DNA from: a bacterium
GTDB lineage: Bacteria > Auribacterota > JABMQX01
Direction of reading: 5' to 3'
DNA length: 45,523 nucleotides
Assembly (NCBI GenBank): GCA_030691545.1
Contig: JAUYEE010000053.1
Location: forward strand, 1 to 45,523
Shown: positions 32,166 to 41,138 of the stretch, piece after piece
Layout: each line of letters begins with the position of its first letter
Numbering within the stretch: position 1 is the first letter of the stretch
Notes under the pieces: model-generated
Told to the model about the DNA's origin: nothing
The model's database searches: none
Seen by the model: only the letters and a program-made list of their open reading frames with translations
Made by a program: the position numbers and the translations under genes

Positions 32166-33338
32166 TTAGGGAGCCGACGAAATCGTCGCTGAGCGTGTTA
32201 GCCGCTTTGGTTTCTTTTGGAGAAGTGCGTCGCAAAGGGATAGCAGTTGCTTCTCTTCCGATTCCCAGCTGTACTTCGTCCGGGCGAGTTCCCTTCCACG
32301 TTCGCCCATCTTCCTCGCTTCCTCGGGATGCTCCATGAGGTAGATTATGGCATTTGCGATTTCCTGGACGTCAAGCGGGTTCACAACCAATCCGCATCCC
32401 TGATCGTAAATGATTTTTCGCCACAGAGGGAAATCCGACGCAATCAGAGGCACCCCGCACGCCATGCACTCGAAGATTTTGTTCGGCATTGCCTCGATGT
32501 GGTTCGGATATGGGTGGTACAGAACAAGCCCTGCGACGGCTCCGACGAAGTTACTGTAAACCTCTTGCATGGGCACGATACCGCGGTAGTCCACCGTTCC
32601 CGACGCGACAGACCGCAGAATCTCAGACCGAATCGCCTCGTCCTCAAAGAAACCCAGCAGGCGTAGTTGCACTGGATAGCGTTGCGATGCACATTCCGCC
32701 CCTTTCACCATCTCCAGCGCTCCGAGGATTGGTGAAATTGTTCCACAGTAGAGTACGAATGGCTTCTCGCTTTTGGCCGCGGCCCCCCCACCGTGGCTCC
32801 TGCACAGGTAGTCCAGGATCGGATAGTTGTGGAGCACGGCGGAGCCAGGGAATCGCTTTTGAATCGCATCCGTCGCCGTGACGACCGCGCTCATGCGGCC
32901 GGCGGCCCAACTCTCAACAGGTCTGACCGCAGCGGAGAGCAGAGGGCGAAGCCATCGGGGGAGATACGGCTTCCCCAGAATGTCCTTGGGGTAGTCTTCG
33001 TGCACGTCATAGATGACTTTCTTGCCCAGCAGCCGCAGGATAAGACCGGCTGGAATCAATTCGGGGTCATGGAAATGGTATATGTCCCCCCTTTCATCCA
33101 GAATACGTCGCAGGATCCTGAAAGAGGCTGCGAGTCGGGTCAAACGGGAGCTTGCTTTCGCCACGGCTCGTATGCGAACGCCATCGGCAAATGAATCCTG
33201 CGGGGCAGTCCCGAAAAGGACAACCTCATGCCCTGCCTTCGCAAGGGTCTTCGCCTCTTTGTGGAATATCCGGTCGTCGGTGCCCCTGTGGACGGTTGTG
33301 AAAATGACCGCCTTAGCCCGCCTAACCGTCTGGTTCAC
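32166..33338 (-). CDS. GT4 family glycosyltransferase
   Basis: 390 residues from GTG 33338, which has GGAGGG 6 nt upstream and overlaps the previous stop by 17 bp; the frame continues to 34241 only as a shadow of the upstream gene. It has the GT-B layout: FTTVHRGTDDRIFHKEAKTL at the N-terminus, IYHFHDPELIPAGLILRLLG, VIYDVHEDYPKDILGKPYLP, then the donor-binding half with FVLYCGTISPILGALEMVKG and HIEAMPNKIFECMACGVPLI, where the E-x-x-x-x-x-x-E nucleotide-sugar site is recognisable. The opening (TDDRIF-KEAKTL-AGHEV) is typical of GT4 enzymes in exopolysaccharide loci. It transfers a sugar in the cytoplasm; donor and acceptor are unknown. Confidence 0.9.
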   Translation of the reverse strand: MNQTVRRAKAVIFTTVHRGTDDRIFHKEAKTLAKAGHEVVLFGTAPQDSFADGVRIRAVAKASSRLTRLAASFRILRRILDERGDIYHFHDPELIPAGLILRLLGKKVIYDVHEDYPKDILGKPYLPRWLRPLLSAAVRPVESWAAGRMSAVVTATDAIQKRFPGSAVLHNYPILDYLCRSHGGGAAAKSEKPFVLYCGTISPILGALEMVKGAECASQRYPVQLRLLGFFEDEAIRSEILRSVASGTVDYRGIVPMQEVYSNFVGAVAGLVLYHPYPNHIEAMPNKIFECMACGVPLIASDFPLWRKIIYDQGCGLVVNPLDVQEIANAIIYLMEHPEEARKMGERGRELARTKYSWESEEKQLLSLCDALLQKKPKRLTRSATISSAP

Positions 33339-35142
33339 CGCGTTCCCTCCACAAAGCGATAGCCTCTTTTGCGGGGACAATCGCCGCCCCGTCTGTCTTG
33401 GCCTGGGCAATAATCCTCTCATACGTGTCAGCCCAATAGCTCGGCGCAGAGAAACTGTGCGTGTGCCAAAGCACGGTAAGGACACCGCCTCTCCGGCGAG
33501 CCTCTTCCATGAGTGCCGAAATGCGCCGCCAAGCCTCTTGTTGGCCCAGGTTTTGCCGGGTCGCATGTAACAAGGTCTCATCCTGGATGTTAAGACCCAG
33601 AACAGTAAAGGGATGGTCTGGGAAAGGACGGAATGGCCAGCGCCTCCCCCCGGGCCACCCCACGTGGAAGTTTGAGCCGTAGCTCGCGTCATAAGTGTAG
33701 CCTGCGTCGCGAAGCAACTCCCACGAAGACCGCCCCTTGCTGTAAAGCCAGTGTGAACGGTGTCCAAGTCCGTTGTGCCGCAGGGCGCTCGACACCGCCT
33801 GGAGCTCGCGCCTCGCGGCTCCGAGGTCGCAGTAAGCGTTGACGCCGTGCACGCCGACTTCCCATCCTTCCGACTCCAACTGGCGCAGGCACTGTCGCAT
33901 CCTCTGAATCGAATAGTAAGCGGCTCTATGAGACGGGGCTGCTCGCCCGGAGGGAGCTGCGCCGGGAAGGTTTGCCTCCGGGATGAAGTACAAAGTGGAC
34001 CGCACATCGTGCCGCCTTTCGATCTCGAGCATTTTTTTGAACGATTCCTCAGTTGGGTCGGCGAGTATCCGTGACTTGACCAATGGCAGCAGTGCCCCCG
34101 GAAGCAGCCCACGGAGGTATTGGCTGAAGGAAATCCGACCCCGCCAGAGCCTGACAACGTTGCCCACCAAGCAGCGCGAAACAAACCCCCACAATGTTCG
34201 TGAGGTCCATGGGAGATCACGAACCGATAGCACGTCAACATCGTGCGTCAGTGCGAGAACGTACGGTGGTCGCGCGTTCATGGCATCACATCTGCGAGAT
34301 CCTGAACCGGCGCTAAAGGTGTCAGGCGCCAAGCGTGCTTCAGGTATCGTACCCTCCCTCGCGCCGGCCCCGTTGGCTTTTCCCGCGGTTTGTGGCTGCG
34401 ATGGCAGAAGTTTCTCAAAGACGAGATCTTTTGGCAGCACCTCGACGCGGCGAAGGCCGACCTTCTTGTTGAAGGCTATTGTTCGCGCGTTGGATGCGAG
34501 AACAGTGGATCGCACGCGGCGCACCCCGATTCGGATTGCCTGCTCTTCAAACAGCCTGTAAAGCTCGCGGGCAACACCTTTCCCATGAAGGTCAGGGTGT
34601 ACCACGATGGCCGCAAGCTCTGCCGTCTGACAGGACAAGTCCTCCTTGGGGAATCTCGACACTGCCCGAGAACCCCGTTTGTTGAAGAGAGCTCGGATGC
34701 CAGCTCGTGCCGGCCGCAGCCCCAGTTCAACCGCGTGGTCCCTTGTGGAAGCGGACCCGAATGACCGTATGACTCCGAACCCGAGCCTGATGAAGTTCGC
34801 GCGGTAATAGCTCTGGAGGAACGCTGTGTAGTTCCCTGCGCCGGACACGACCCCAACAACCCGGCCAGAGCCATCGCGGGCAACGAAAGATATGGCGTCG
34901 CGCCTGCCATAGTGACGCGCGTAGTATCTAACGAGCAGCTCAAGCCCCATTCCCGCGAGGAAGAAGTCAGTCAGATAGGTCGAGTGGAGGCGCGCGGCAT
35001 CACGGGCAAGGGTAGCGGTAAGCGGACCGTAGGTGACATTGACCCTGTCGGCCCGTGCGCCACTGTCAGACTTTCGAGTGCGGTGGCCGGTCGCTCCAAG
35101 CCCCTCATCGTCAATGAACATGTCGGGCGCCTGGGTTGTCAC
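33322..35142 (-). CDS. GNAT acetyltransferase-polysaccharide deacetylase fusion
   Basis: A 606-residue two-domain protein. Residues ~35-245 form a GNAT domain with AAIVVHPDLHGKGVARELYR (acetyl-CoA loop) and LASNARTIAFNKKVGLRRVE. A low-complexity linker (about 247-287) leads to a NodB-like deacetylase domain from ~293: VLALTHDVDVL (metal aspartates), STLYFIPEANLPG, GWEVGVHGVNAYCDL and TVLWHTHSFS. No ribosome site is seen before the internal Met288, so it is read as one protein. One enzyme could remove and another add acyl groups on the same sugar. GTG start 35142 overlaps the upstream stop (GTGA). A frameshift joining two genes is an alternative, but the linker is in frame. Confidence 0.85.
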   Translation of the reverse strand: MTTQAPDMFIDDEGLGATGHRTRKSDSGARADRVNVTYGPLTATLARDAARLHSTYLTDFFLAGMGLELLVRYYARHYGRRDAISFVARDGSGRVVGVVSGAGNYTAFLQSYYRANFIRLGFGVIRSFGSASTRDHAVELGLRPARAGIRALFNKRGSRAVSRFPKEDLSCQTAELAAIVVHPDLHGKGVARELYRLFEEQAIRIGVRRVRSTVLASNARTIAFNKKVGLRRVEVLPKDLVFEKLLPSQPQTAGKANGAGAREGTIPEARLAPDTFSAGSGSRRCDAMNARPPYVLALTHDVDVLSVRDLPWTSRTLWGFVSRCLVGNVVRLWRGRISFSQYLRGLLPGALLPLVKSRILADPTEESFKKMLEIERRHDVRSTLYFIPEANLPGAAPSGRAAPSHRAAYYSIQRMRQCLRQLESEGWEVGVHGVNAYCDLGAARRELQAVSSALRHNGLGHRSHWLYSKGRSSWELLRDAGYTYDASYGSNFHVGWPGGRRWPFRPFPDHPFTVLGLNIQDETLLHATRQNLGQQEAWRRISALMEEARRRGGVLTVLWHTHSFSAPSYWADTYERIIAQAKTDGAAIVPAKEAIALWRERGEPDG

Positions 35143-36107
35143 AGTTTACCTCCGAGCATCAACGGTGCGTAAGCCCACACAGGCGCCTTTACTATCTTGT
35201 TGAATGGCTGCAACCTGGCGCCGAAACCCCGGAAAAAGTGCTCCACTCCCCGAATATTGGAACCCTCAAAGTCAAAGGCGAGGCCACGTTCCCTGGCAAG
35301 CTGGATCTCCCACCAGACCAGTAATGCGTTTGCCCCGCTATTGCCGATTTCGGGGTTGCGGCCGCCGACCAGGGGATACACATATTTCCTGTCCCATGCC
35401 ACGAAATCCGCGACATGGGGTCTGCCATCCGCGTCGAATGCCGCGTAGCAATCGCCGGCACCACGCTCTCGCGCCGCCTTCACCAAGGAGAAAAGGAGAT
35501 CCTCCCGAAAACGCCGTTTCGTTCCCTGGCGCGCGAGCGTCTTGTCGGTTAGCAACAACACGGTTTGGGGTTCAGTCCTGGACACGGTGATCCCGGATCG
35601 TTCGGCTCTTCGGATGTCCCACCGAATACTTTTCCGAAACCCGGACCAGAGGACGTTATCGTCCGCGATGTCGTCCAATATGTATGTGAAAACGGTGCTC
35701 TGGCGAAAGCCCGTCCAATAGAAAGGCAGCCAGTTTGGAAGGCTGTGGTGGAAGCATTGGAAGAACACTGAAAGATGGCGCAGCCTTTCGGCCAAGGCGG
35801 TTAGGAGCTCTATCTCTCTCGACGCCTTGGCGTACTGCCGCCCCTCCATCGGCTCCAGCACGGGGCCCCACGACTGCGTGAGTCTCGGCATGCGGCAGAC
35901 CCTGAAAGGCCCCCAGCGGACAAAATGAAGTGGGATGCCCGCAACGAGGCGACCCCCCTCGAGGCATCCAAGTGTCTTGAAATTCGCGCCGCATGAGGCC
36001 TCGATCCACCAGCTTTGACAGAAGAGACATCCTTGTGTAGAACGATCCACGAGGTCGTCCCACAAAGGTATCTCGCTTTTGCTCAGGCAGCGCACTTCCA
36101 GTTTCAT
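35139..36107 (-). CDS. GNAT/FemAB-like acyltransferase, paralog 1
   Basis: A 322-residue protein of the BioF2-like acetyltransferase (PF13480) type related to FemAB. It has an N-terminal half with WDDLVDRSTQGCLFCQSWWI and QSWGPVLEPMEGRQYAKASR. The second acyltransferase fold contains RKSIRWDIRRAERSGITVSR and NPEIGNSGANALLVWWEIQL, plus FDFEGSNIRGVEHFFRGFGA, the F-x-x-S/N-x-x-G-x-x-x-F-x-x-x-F-G motif of the family. It is a same-length paralog of the next gene upstream. Such proteins in exopolysaccharide loci probably attach acyl or aminoacyl groups to the glycan or carrier. The start has no clear ribosome site. Confidence 0.85.
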   Translation of the reverse strand: MKLEVRCLSKSEIPLWDDLVDRSTQGCLFCQSWWIEASCGANFKTLGCLEGGRLVAGIPLHFVRWGPFRVCRMPRLTQSWGPVLEPMEGRQYAKASREIELLTALAERLRHLSVFFQCFHHSLPNWLPFYWTGFRQSTVFTYILDDIADDNVLWSGFRKSIRWDIRRAERSGITVSRTEPQTVLLLTDKTLARQGTKRRFREDLLFSLVKAARERGAGDCYAAFDADGRPHVADFVAWDRKYVYPLVGGRNPEIGNSGANALLVWWEIQLARERGLAFDFEGSNIRGVEHFFRGFGARLQPFNKIVKAPVWAYAPLMLGGKL

Positions 36108-36206
36108 TTTACCAGGAGATTCTTGTCGGGTAGTTACTGCTGCTCGACTCCCATTGTGGACGACGAAACGGGCAGGGATTCCACGCCCACTTATCCAAAT
36201 ATGCGG

Positions 36207-37175
36207 TCATAGCTTGCCAAAGATCGTCAGGGCTATTCTCCCTGCGAGGGGAGCTTTAATGATTCGACTGAAAGGTTTCTGCGTCGCGCCAAAAGCGCGG
36301 AAGAAACGCTCGACGTGCTGAAGGTTTGACCCCTCGAAGTCGAAGCTTTTCGTGCGCTCCCTCGCAAAGCGGATGAGCCACCAGAGCAAAAATGCGTTTG
36401 CTCCACTGTTTCGAAGGTCGGGGTCGCCGCCAGAGAGCAGATGAAACGCACATTTCTTATCCCAGACGAGAAAAGCGGCCGCGTGCGTGTTTCCCTGGGG
36501 GTCGCGAGCGACAAAGCACTCGCCAGAATTTTGGCGTTTCGCAGTGCCTGCCAGAGAGAAGAAAAGCTTGTCGCGAAAAGGCCGTCTCATTTTCTGTCGG
36601 GCGAAGGTCTTGTTGCAGAGAGCGAGAACTTCACGGGGTTCCGCCGTGGAGACCGTGATGGACTGACGTTCCGCTTTTCGGATGTCGGTCCGGATATTCT
36701 CCCGCATGCCGGACCACAGGACCTTGTCGTCCGAAATGTCTTCGAGCACGTACGTGAAGACCGTCGTCTGCCTGAATCCCGCCCAGTAGAACGGCAGCCA
36801 ATTCTGGAGGTTGTAGTGAAAGCACTGAAAGAAAAAGGGGATTTTCTTGAGCCTATCGGACAGGAGTCGCAGCAACTCTATCTCGCGCGAGAGCCTGCTG
36901 ACATATCTCCCCTCCATGGGCTCCAGGACCGGCCCCCATGATTGACTCAGTTTGGGCATCCGGCAGACTCTCAACGGGCCGTACCGGACCCAATGAAGGG
37001 GGATGCCCGCTACGAGGCGGCCGCCCTTGAAGCAGCCGAGAATCTTGAAGTCGGAGCCGCAGGATGCTCTTATCCACCAGCTCCGGCAGAAAATACATCC
37101 CTGGGGAGACCGGTCCACCAGGTCATCCCATAGCGGCATTTCGTCGTCCGTCAAGTAGCGCAGTTCGTGTTTCAT
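36207..37175 (-). CDS. GNAT/FemAB-like acyltransferase, paralog 2
   Basis: 322 residues, aligning without gaps to the neighbour at 35139-36107, with more than half the positions identical by eye. Shared blocks include PLWDDLVDRSPQGCIFCRSW, QSWGPVLEPMEGR, FFQCFHYNLQNWLPFYWAGF, SGANAFLLWWLIRFARER and SFDFEGSNLQHVERFFRAFG. It arose by tandem duplication, and both copies are intact, so they probably act on different positions or substrates. The ATG overlaps the upstream GT4 stop (ATGA), while 99 bp separate it from paralog 1. Confidence 0.85.
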   Translation of the reverse strand: MKHELRYLTDDEMPLWDDLVDRSPQGCIFCRSWWIRASCGSDFKILGCFKGGRLVAGIPLHWVRYGPLRVCRMPKLSQSWGPVLEPMEGRYVSRLSREIELLRLLSDRLKKIPFFFQCFHYNLQNWLPFYWAGFRQTTVFTYVLEDISDDKVLWSGMRENIRTDIRKAERQSITVSTAEPREVLALCNKTFARQKMRRPFRDKLFFSLAGTAKRQNSGECFVARDPQGNTHAAAFLVWDKKCAFHLLSGGDPDLRNSGANAFLLWWLIRFARERTKSFDFEGSNLQHVERFFRAFGATQKPFSRIIKAPLAGRIALTIFGKL

Positions 37176-38410
37176 TTTTCAGCGGGGGCCCTCTGTCGGG
37201 TGCGCAGTTTGTGTCGCTCGATCGCGGATCGGTAAACCTCCATCGCACCAGATACGTAGTTCTCCCACCGAAACACCGTTTCAACTCGCCGTCGCGCTGC
37301 TGTCCCCATAGAGCGGCGCAGGTCAGGGTTTTGAGCGAGCGAGAGAATTCGCGAGGCGAGTTCTGGACACGCTCCCGCAGCGACAAGAAAGCCCGTTTCT
37401 CCATGAACGACTGCTTCCGGGATTCCTCCGACACTCGTCGCCACAACCGGCAGCCCGCACGCCATCGCCTCAAGGACGACATTGGGGAGACCCTCATTGT
37501 GAGAAGGTAGGACGAGGACATCGCTGGCTTTCATCCAGAGGGCAACCTGCGTATTCGGCTTCGTGCCGCACACGTCCACGCTTTGACCGACATGGACAAG
37601 ATCGTTGTGCAGGGGCCCCGAACCGATTGTAACGAGAAGAGCCTCCGGCCGCTTCTTCGAAACCTCCTTCCAAGCCTCTATCAGCTCCATGATTCCCTTG
37701 TCGCGGGTCAGGCCACCCACAAAGATCGCCACGAACGCGTCAGGGGGGATATCGAGTTGTTTTCGCAAAACAGCTTTGTCCTTGGCCGGTGAGAAAAGCT
37801 TCGTGTCCACGCTCTTGTAGAGCACGCGGATCTGGCGCTTCACTCGGGACATAGATGACATTTTTTCTGCGAGAGCTTTGCTCGTTGCCACGGCGACATC
37901 GCAGTTTTCGATGACGTACCGAGTCAGTGCGAAATTAGCCCTCGACTCATACGGATAGACGTTCACGTCGCTTCCTCTCGCATGGCAGACAGAGGGAACA
38001 TGAAAGGTCTTGGAGAGCAGAATTGCCGCCATTCCTCCGGGGAGCAATCCATGCGCGTGGATAACATCGAATCGTTTCTCTCGAGACCAAAGCAGGTAGG
38101 AGCGGCAGAGATTCGGGAACATGGCGAACGGCTCGAACTTGCGGTAGAAAGCCCCAGGGGGGCGCCCATAACGCGGATAACATGCGCAAATGCCATCCCA
38201 TAGATGAGCGGGGGAACTCATCCCAAGACTTCTCCATTTCTCGTTTCCCCATAGGAAGCTCGGCGAATAAGGAATAGGCGAAATAACCCGAATGTCCAGG
38301 CCAGCCTGCTTCAGGGCCAGGCACTCGCGCAGAACGAAACTGCCGTTCACTACATCAGTCGTCCGAGGGAACAAGTCTGTGAGTGTGAGGACCCTTAGCG
38401 TACGGATCAT
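37172..38410 (-). CDS. GT4 family glycosyltransferase
   Basis: 412 residues from ATG 38410, which overlaps the O-antigen-ligase-like stop by 4 bp; the frame upstream to 38635 is a shadow. LRVLTLTDLFPRTTDVVNGS is a typical WcaL/GT4 opening. FDVIHAHGLLPGGMAAILLS and VPSVCHARGSDVNVYPYESR define the acceptor half. FVGGLTRDKGIMELIEAWKE and PSHNEGLPNVVLEAMACGLP carry the donor-binding E-G-x-x-x-x-x-x-E motif. It adds a sugar during repeat-unit synthesis. Its 3' end overlaps the acyltransferase gene, so five consecutive genes are coupled. Confidence 0.93.
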   Translation of the reverse strand: MIRTLRVLTLTDLFPRTTDVVNGSFVLRECLALKQAGLDIRVISPIPYSPSFLWGNEKWRSLGMSSPAHLWDGICACYPRYGRPPGAFYRKFEPFAMFPNLCRSYLLWSREKRFDVIHAHGLLPGGMAAILLSKTFHVPSVCHARGSDVNVYPYESRANFALTRYVIENCDVAVATSKALAEKMSSMSRVKRQIRVLYKSVDTKLFSPAKDKAVLRKQLDIPPDAFVAIFVGGLTRDKGIMELIEAWKEVSKKRPEALLVTIGSGPLHNDLVHVGQSVDVCGTKPNTQVALWMKASDVLVLPSHNEGLPNVVLEAMACGLPVVATSVGGIPEAVVHGETGFLVAAGACPELASRILSLAQNPDLRRSMGTAARRRVETVFRWENYVSGAMEVYRSAIERHKLRTRQRAPAEK

Positions 38411-39801
38411 GCTTCCACGGTCCCGCTCTCTGCGGCAGCATCCCCTCCGGCCGCTTCCGTTTTTGCCGTTCCCCGCGCCGCAAGGATCTGACTGAGCCCG
38501 AGCGCCAGCCACGTCGTCTTCTGAAAGCACACGGTGCCGAACATCATCCGTATGAGGACGGAAACGAGGAGCGACCAGGCCACTATCTTCTCGAGGGAGT
38601 ATGGCTGGCGCGCAATAAAGCGGGCGCATTGCCAAAGGATTCCAAGGAGGAGAATAAGCCCGACTATTCCAAGCTCTGCGAATGCCGTAATGAATGTATT
38701 GTGTGCCTCGATATTCCGCATGGCCGTGTAACTCTGCATTTCCGCGATGGCCTCGGGCACGCTTTCCACGAAGCTTCCTGCCCCAACGCCAACGATCGGA
38801 TGGCGGCTGCCGAGGATGATCCCCGCTCGCCAGATGTCGGCACGGGAAGAACGGATCGCCGCGGGGTCAACAATGCTCTCGCCTCTGATCTCCACGTCGG
38901 CAGATGTAACGCCAAGGTGAACGGTGAGCAACTGCACGCTAAAAAGTAACAAAGCCAGACTTCCCATCGCGAAAACGATGATGAGAGGTGTCACTTTCCT
39001 CGATCCTATCCCGTAAATCAGCAAGGGTATCGCCGTTGCGAGCCAACCAGCGCGACTTTGTGTCAACGCCAATCCAAGGACGAGAAAGCCCCCAACGGCT
39101 ACCGCAAGGGCTTTCCCCGTAGGGCGCGCGGCTGGGGCGTAGTAAGTAAGCAGAATGAGGCCGATGGCAATGTCCCTTGCCAGATGATTGGGGTTGCCCG
39201 TTAAGTAAATCAGGCGTGGCGCCAAGTCCCACTTGGGCATCAATGCCGAGACCAGAATCGCCAGAGCTGTGCCTCCGATGAAGTAAAAGCATACCCAGCG
39301 GAGCTCGTCTGGGGACCTGAGCATCGCGCGCAGCAAAACCCAGAAAAGCGCTAACTGGCCTACAGTCAGCGCCATGACGAAAGCGGGTGATTTCTCCTTC
39401 GCCCAAAGACAGGAGACAGCGATCCAGGCCGCAAACAGAAGAATCCATTTACTGCCCCCGTCAAATCTGAGGAGGCCCTCCCTCAACTGGGCTTTGAAAA
39501 GCAAAGACGTGAACGTGAGAACGCCAGCAATTCGGGTAATCGCAATCCACCCTCCCGCGAACGTGTACACGCTTTCGACTGGTATCAGAAATGCCATCAG
39601 GCAGAGACCAATGAGCGGTTCCCACAGAACGAGCGCGACCGCACCTGCGGCCGCAGAAAACATCGCGGCTTTCATCGCCAGCGTCCCGATTGAATGCGCC
39701 CACAGGGTCCCGGCCGCGGCCAAAGCCATTCCGGCGCCGGCAAGCAGAGGGGCGGTTAGCTTACGTTCTGCCGGTGTCTCTGTCGTCTCGTACGGGGACA
39801 T
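38407..39801 (-). CDS. O-antigen ligase/polymerase-like membrane protein
   Basis: 464 residues from ATG 39801 (GAGGTG 6 nt upstream). About a dozen hydrophobic segments are visible. Between two of them lies a long periplasmic loop (VTSADVEIRGESIVDPAAIR, SRADIWRAGIILGSRHPIVG, GAGSFVESV, IEAHNTFITAFAELGIVGLI). The R-x-D-x-W and H-N-x-x-x-x-x-x-x-E-x-G-x-x-G motifs are diagnostic of the Wzy_C (O-antigen ligase/polymerase) family. It joins or ligates repeat units on the periplasmic face. Ligase and polymerase cannot be told apart by sequence. A promoter-like element lies 110-140 bp upstream. Confidence 0.92.
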   Translation of the reverse strand: MSPYETTETPAERKLTAPLLAGAGMALAAAGTLWAHSIGTLAMKAAMFSAAAGAVALVLWEPLIGLCLMAFLIPVESVYTFAGGWIAITRIAGVLTFTSLLFKAQLREGLLRFDGGSKWILLFAAWIAVSCLWAKEKSPAFVMALTVGQLALFWVLLRAMLRSPDELRWVCFYFIGGTALAILVSALMPKWDLAPRLIYLTGNPNHLARDIAIGLILLTYYAPAARPTGKALAVAVGGFLVLGLALTQSRAGWLATAIPLLIYGIGSRKVTPLIIVFAMGSLALLLFSVQLLTVHLGVTSADVEIRGESIVDPAAIRSSRADIWRAGIILGSRHPIVGVGAGSFVESVPEAIAEMQSYTAMRNIEAHNTFITAFAELGIVGLILLLGILWQCARFIARQPYSLEKIVAWSLLVSVLIRMMFGTVCFQKTTWLALGLSQILAARGTAKTEAAGGDAAAESGTVEA

Positions 39802-39912
39802 AAGTTTCACCTCGAAAGGGCACTTCGCCCGCAGTGGGGCACTCTGAGAAGAGCTCATGCAAAACGGCCGAATATCCTCTTCGCTCAAGCGTACCGGTTC
39901 TTACGCAGAATG

Positions 39913-39941
39913 ATTGTACTAAGTTCTTCCCTTTAGCACAA
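39913..39941 (-). promoter_or_regulatory. Candidate sigma70 promoter upstream of ligase gene
   Basis: On the minus strand TTGTGC is followed after exactly 17 nt by TACAAT (5 of 6 to the -10 consensus), 112 bp before the ligase start. It could drive the downstream half of the array, from the ligase gene on. The -35 match is weak. Confidence 0.35.
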
Positions 39942-40053
39942 GATAGGAAAACCCTTTTTCAGCAGTTGGTCGAACAAAGAGCTTGCCGCTCCGCGCGCGA
40001 CCTCCGCAACGCACCATCCACTCCCCTGGCAGAGGGCGCGAGCCATCGCCTCG

Positions 40054-40290
40054 TCAGATCGGGACGCGCTGGGCGCTCCGCGAACCTGAGCATCGCCTCG
40101 CTTGTCGACAGAGCAATTCCATGAATTCGACTTCCTTTGGAATCCTTACGGTCCACGATTCGAGGTGGTCCAAGGCATATCGCTTGGCTCCGCGCTCGAG
40201 ATTTCTCCTAACGTCCGGGTTCTCAATGAGGTCGCAGACGGCTCCAGCAAGCCGAGGAAGGTCACTAACGGCAGGCGCCGTGAGCAAGCT
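40054..40290 (-). pseudogene. C-terminal remnant of a GT4 glycosyltransferase
   Basis: The minus-strand frame ending at 40054 reads VSDLPRLAGAVCDLIENPDV, then RRNLERGAKRYALDHLESWT and VRIPKEVEFMELL. This matches the C-terminus of the GT4 protein at 43476-44807 (LPDVICWLIENPEERLRLQR, NLESWSARIQREINLVEQ). Only about 65 residues survive and no start or donor-binding domain is present. The fragment lies under the out-of-frame 3' end of the FemAB-like gene, so a recombination joined the two. Confidence 0.65.
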
Positions 40291-41138
40291 TCGGCGGCCT
40301 TCAATGCTGCGTACCTGAGGCGGTTGCCCTCGATAAGATAAGAGAACGAGCGATGGAATGTCCCTCCGAGGGACGCCTTAAAGCGTGTGGGGCCATGCTT
40401 GGGGTCGTCACTTGCTCCGCCGAGGTCATAGCGTAGGTAGCGCTGTGCTTTTGCCCACAATATCACCTCCCACTGCAGAAAGTTGTTGGGCGACAGGTTT
40501 CGATAGGCGGGGTGCGTCGCTCCCAGAAGATACACGGGGTACAACCCCAGCAGCAGGAAGGCTCCGGCAACGAGGGTTTGGTCCTGGTATGCCGCGAAGA
40601 GCGCGCCCCAAGGCGAATCCCACAGACCTCTGACCTGCGCATAAGTAAGGTACGCAAACTGCCTCTGTTTTGCGGTTGTCGCATACATTTGGTACCATTG
40701 GCGTAGCTCTTGTTCGTGGGTCACTCTCGCCGCCTGCAAGCCCAACTTTTGCGCTTTTCTTACAGCGGTGCGGCTTCGCCCCTGCATCAGATTGTAAAGT
40801 TCCTGTTCGGCGCGTCGAAGATCAATTACAAATGTCCCCCCCAAGGTCGGGCGATGACTGAAAGACAGCAACGGCATGTTGGTGTGCACCACCATGCGTG
40901 CAATGCCGTTGGACCGGAGGAAACCTCTCAGTCGGTCATACGTTGCGGCAGAGAAGGACGCGCTCGCCTCGGGACTGAAGAGGTAAGCGGTGGTGAATCC
41001 GAGGAGCGGTTTTCGCGCGACGTACATTAAAAGCCCCTCGAGGCTTATCAAGACCCGCCCCGAAATCTGGGCGTAGTAGTCCCCGAACTGTCTATCTTGG
41101 TAAATACTCCAGGTGCCTTTCCACTCGCCAGGAATCAT
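40146..41138 (-). CDS. FemAB-like acyltransferase with aberrant C-terminus
   Basis: 330 residues. The two-lobed FemABX pattern is visible: VVHTNMPLLSFSHRPTLGGT, DLRRAEQELYNLMQGRSRTA followed by VRKAQKLGLQAARV, YATTAKQRQFAYLTYAQVRG, GAFLLLGLYPVYLLGATHPA and YDLGGASDDPKHGPTRFKAS with FKASLGG, the signature of the lipid II:glycyl/alanyl transferase-like family. In exopolysaccharide loci such proteins probably acylate the glycan. The last ~40 residues (after RRLPLVTFL) are read out of frame from a glycosyltransferase remnant, so the natural end appears replaced. The ATG overlaps the upstream deacetylase stop (ATGA). Confidence 0.83.
   Translation of the reverse strand: MIPGEWKGTWSIYQDRQFGDYYAQISGRVLISLEGLLMYVARKPLLGFTTAYLFSPEASASFSAATYDRLRGFLRSNGIARMVVHTNMPLLSFSHRPTLGGTFVIDLRRAEQELYNLMQGRSRTAVRKAQKLGLQAARVTHEQELRQWYQMYATTAKQRQFAYLTYAQVRGLWDSPWGALFAAYQDQTLVAGAFLLLGLYPVYLLGATHPAYRNLSPNNFLQWEVILWAKAQRYLRYDLGGASDDPKHGPTRFKASLGGTFHRSFSYLIEGNRLRYAALKAAEACSRRLPLVTFLGLLEPSATSLRTRTLGEISSAEPSDMPWTTSNRGP

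Noticed and set aside
33339..34241. Upstream extension of the GT4 frame by 300 codons
   Set aside because: It overlaps the acetyltransferase-deacetylase gene in another frame and has no GT4 features. GTG 33338 with GGAGGG upstream is the sensible start.
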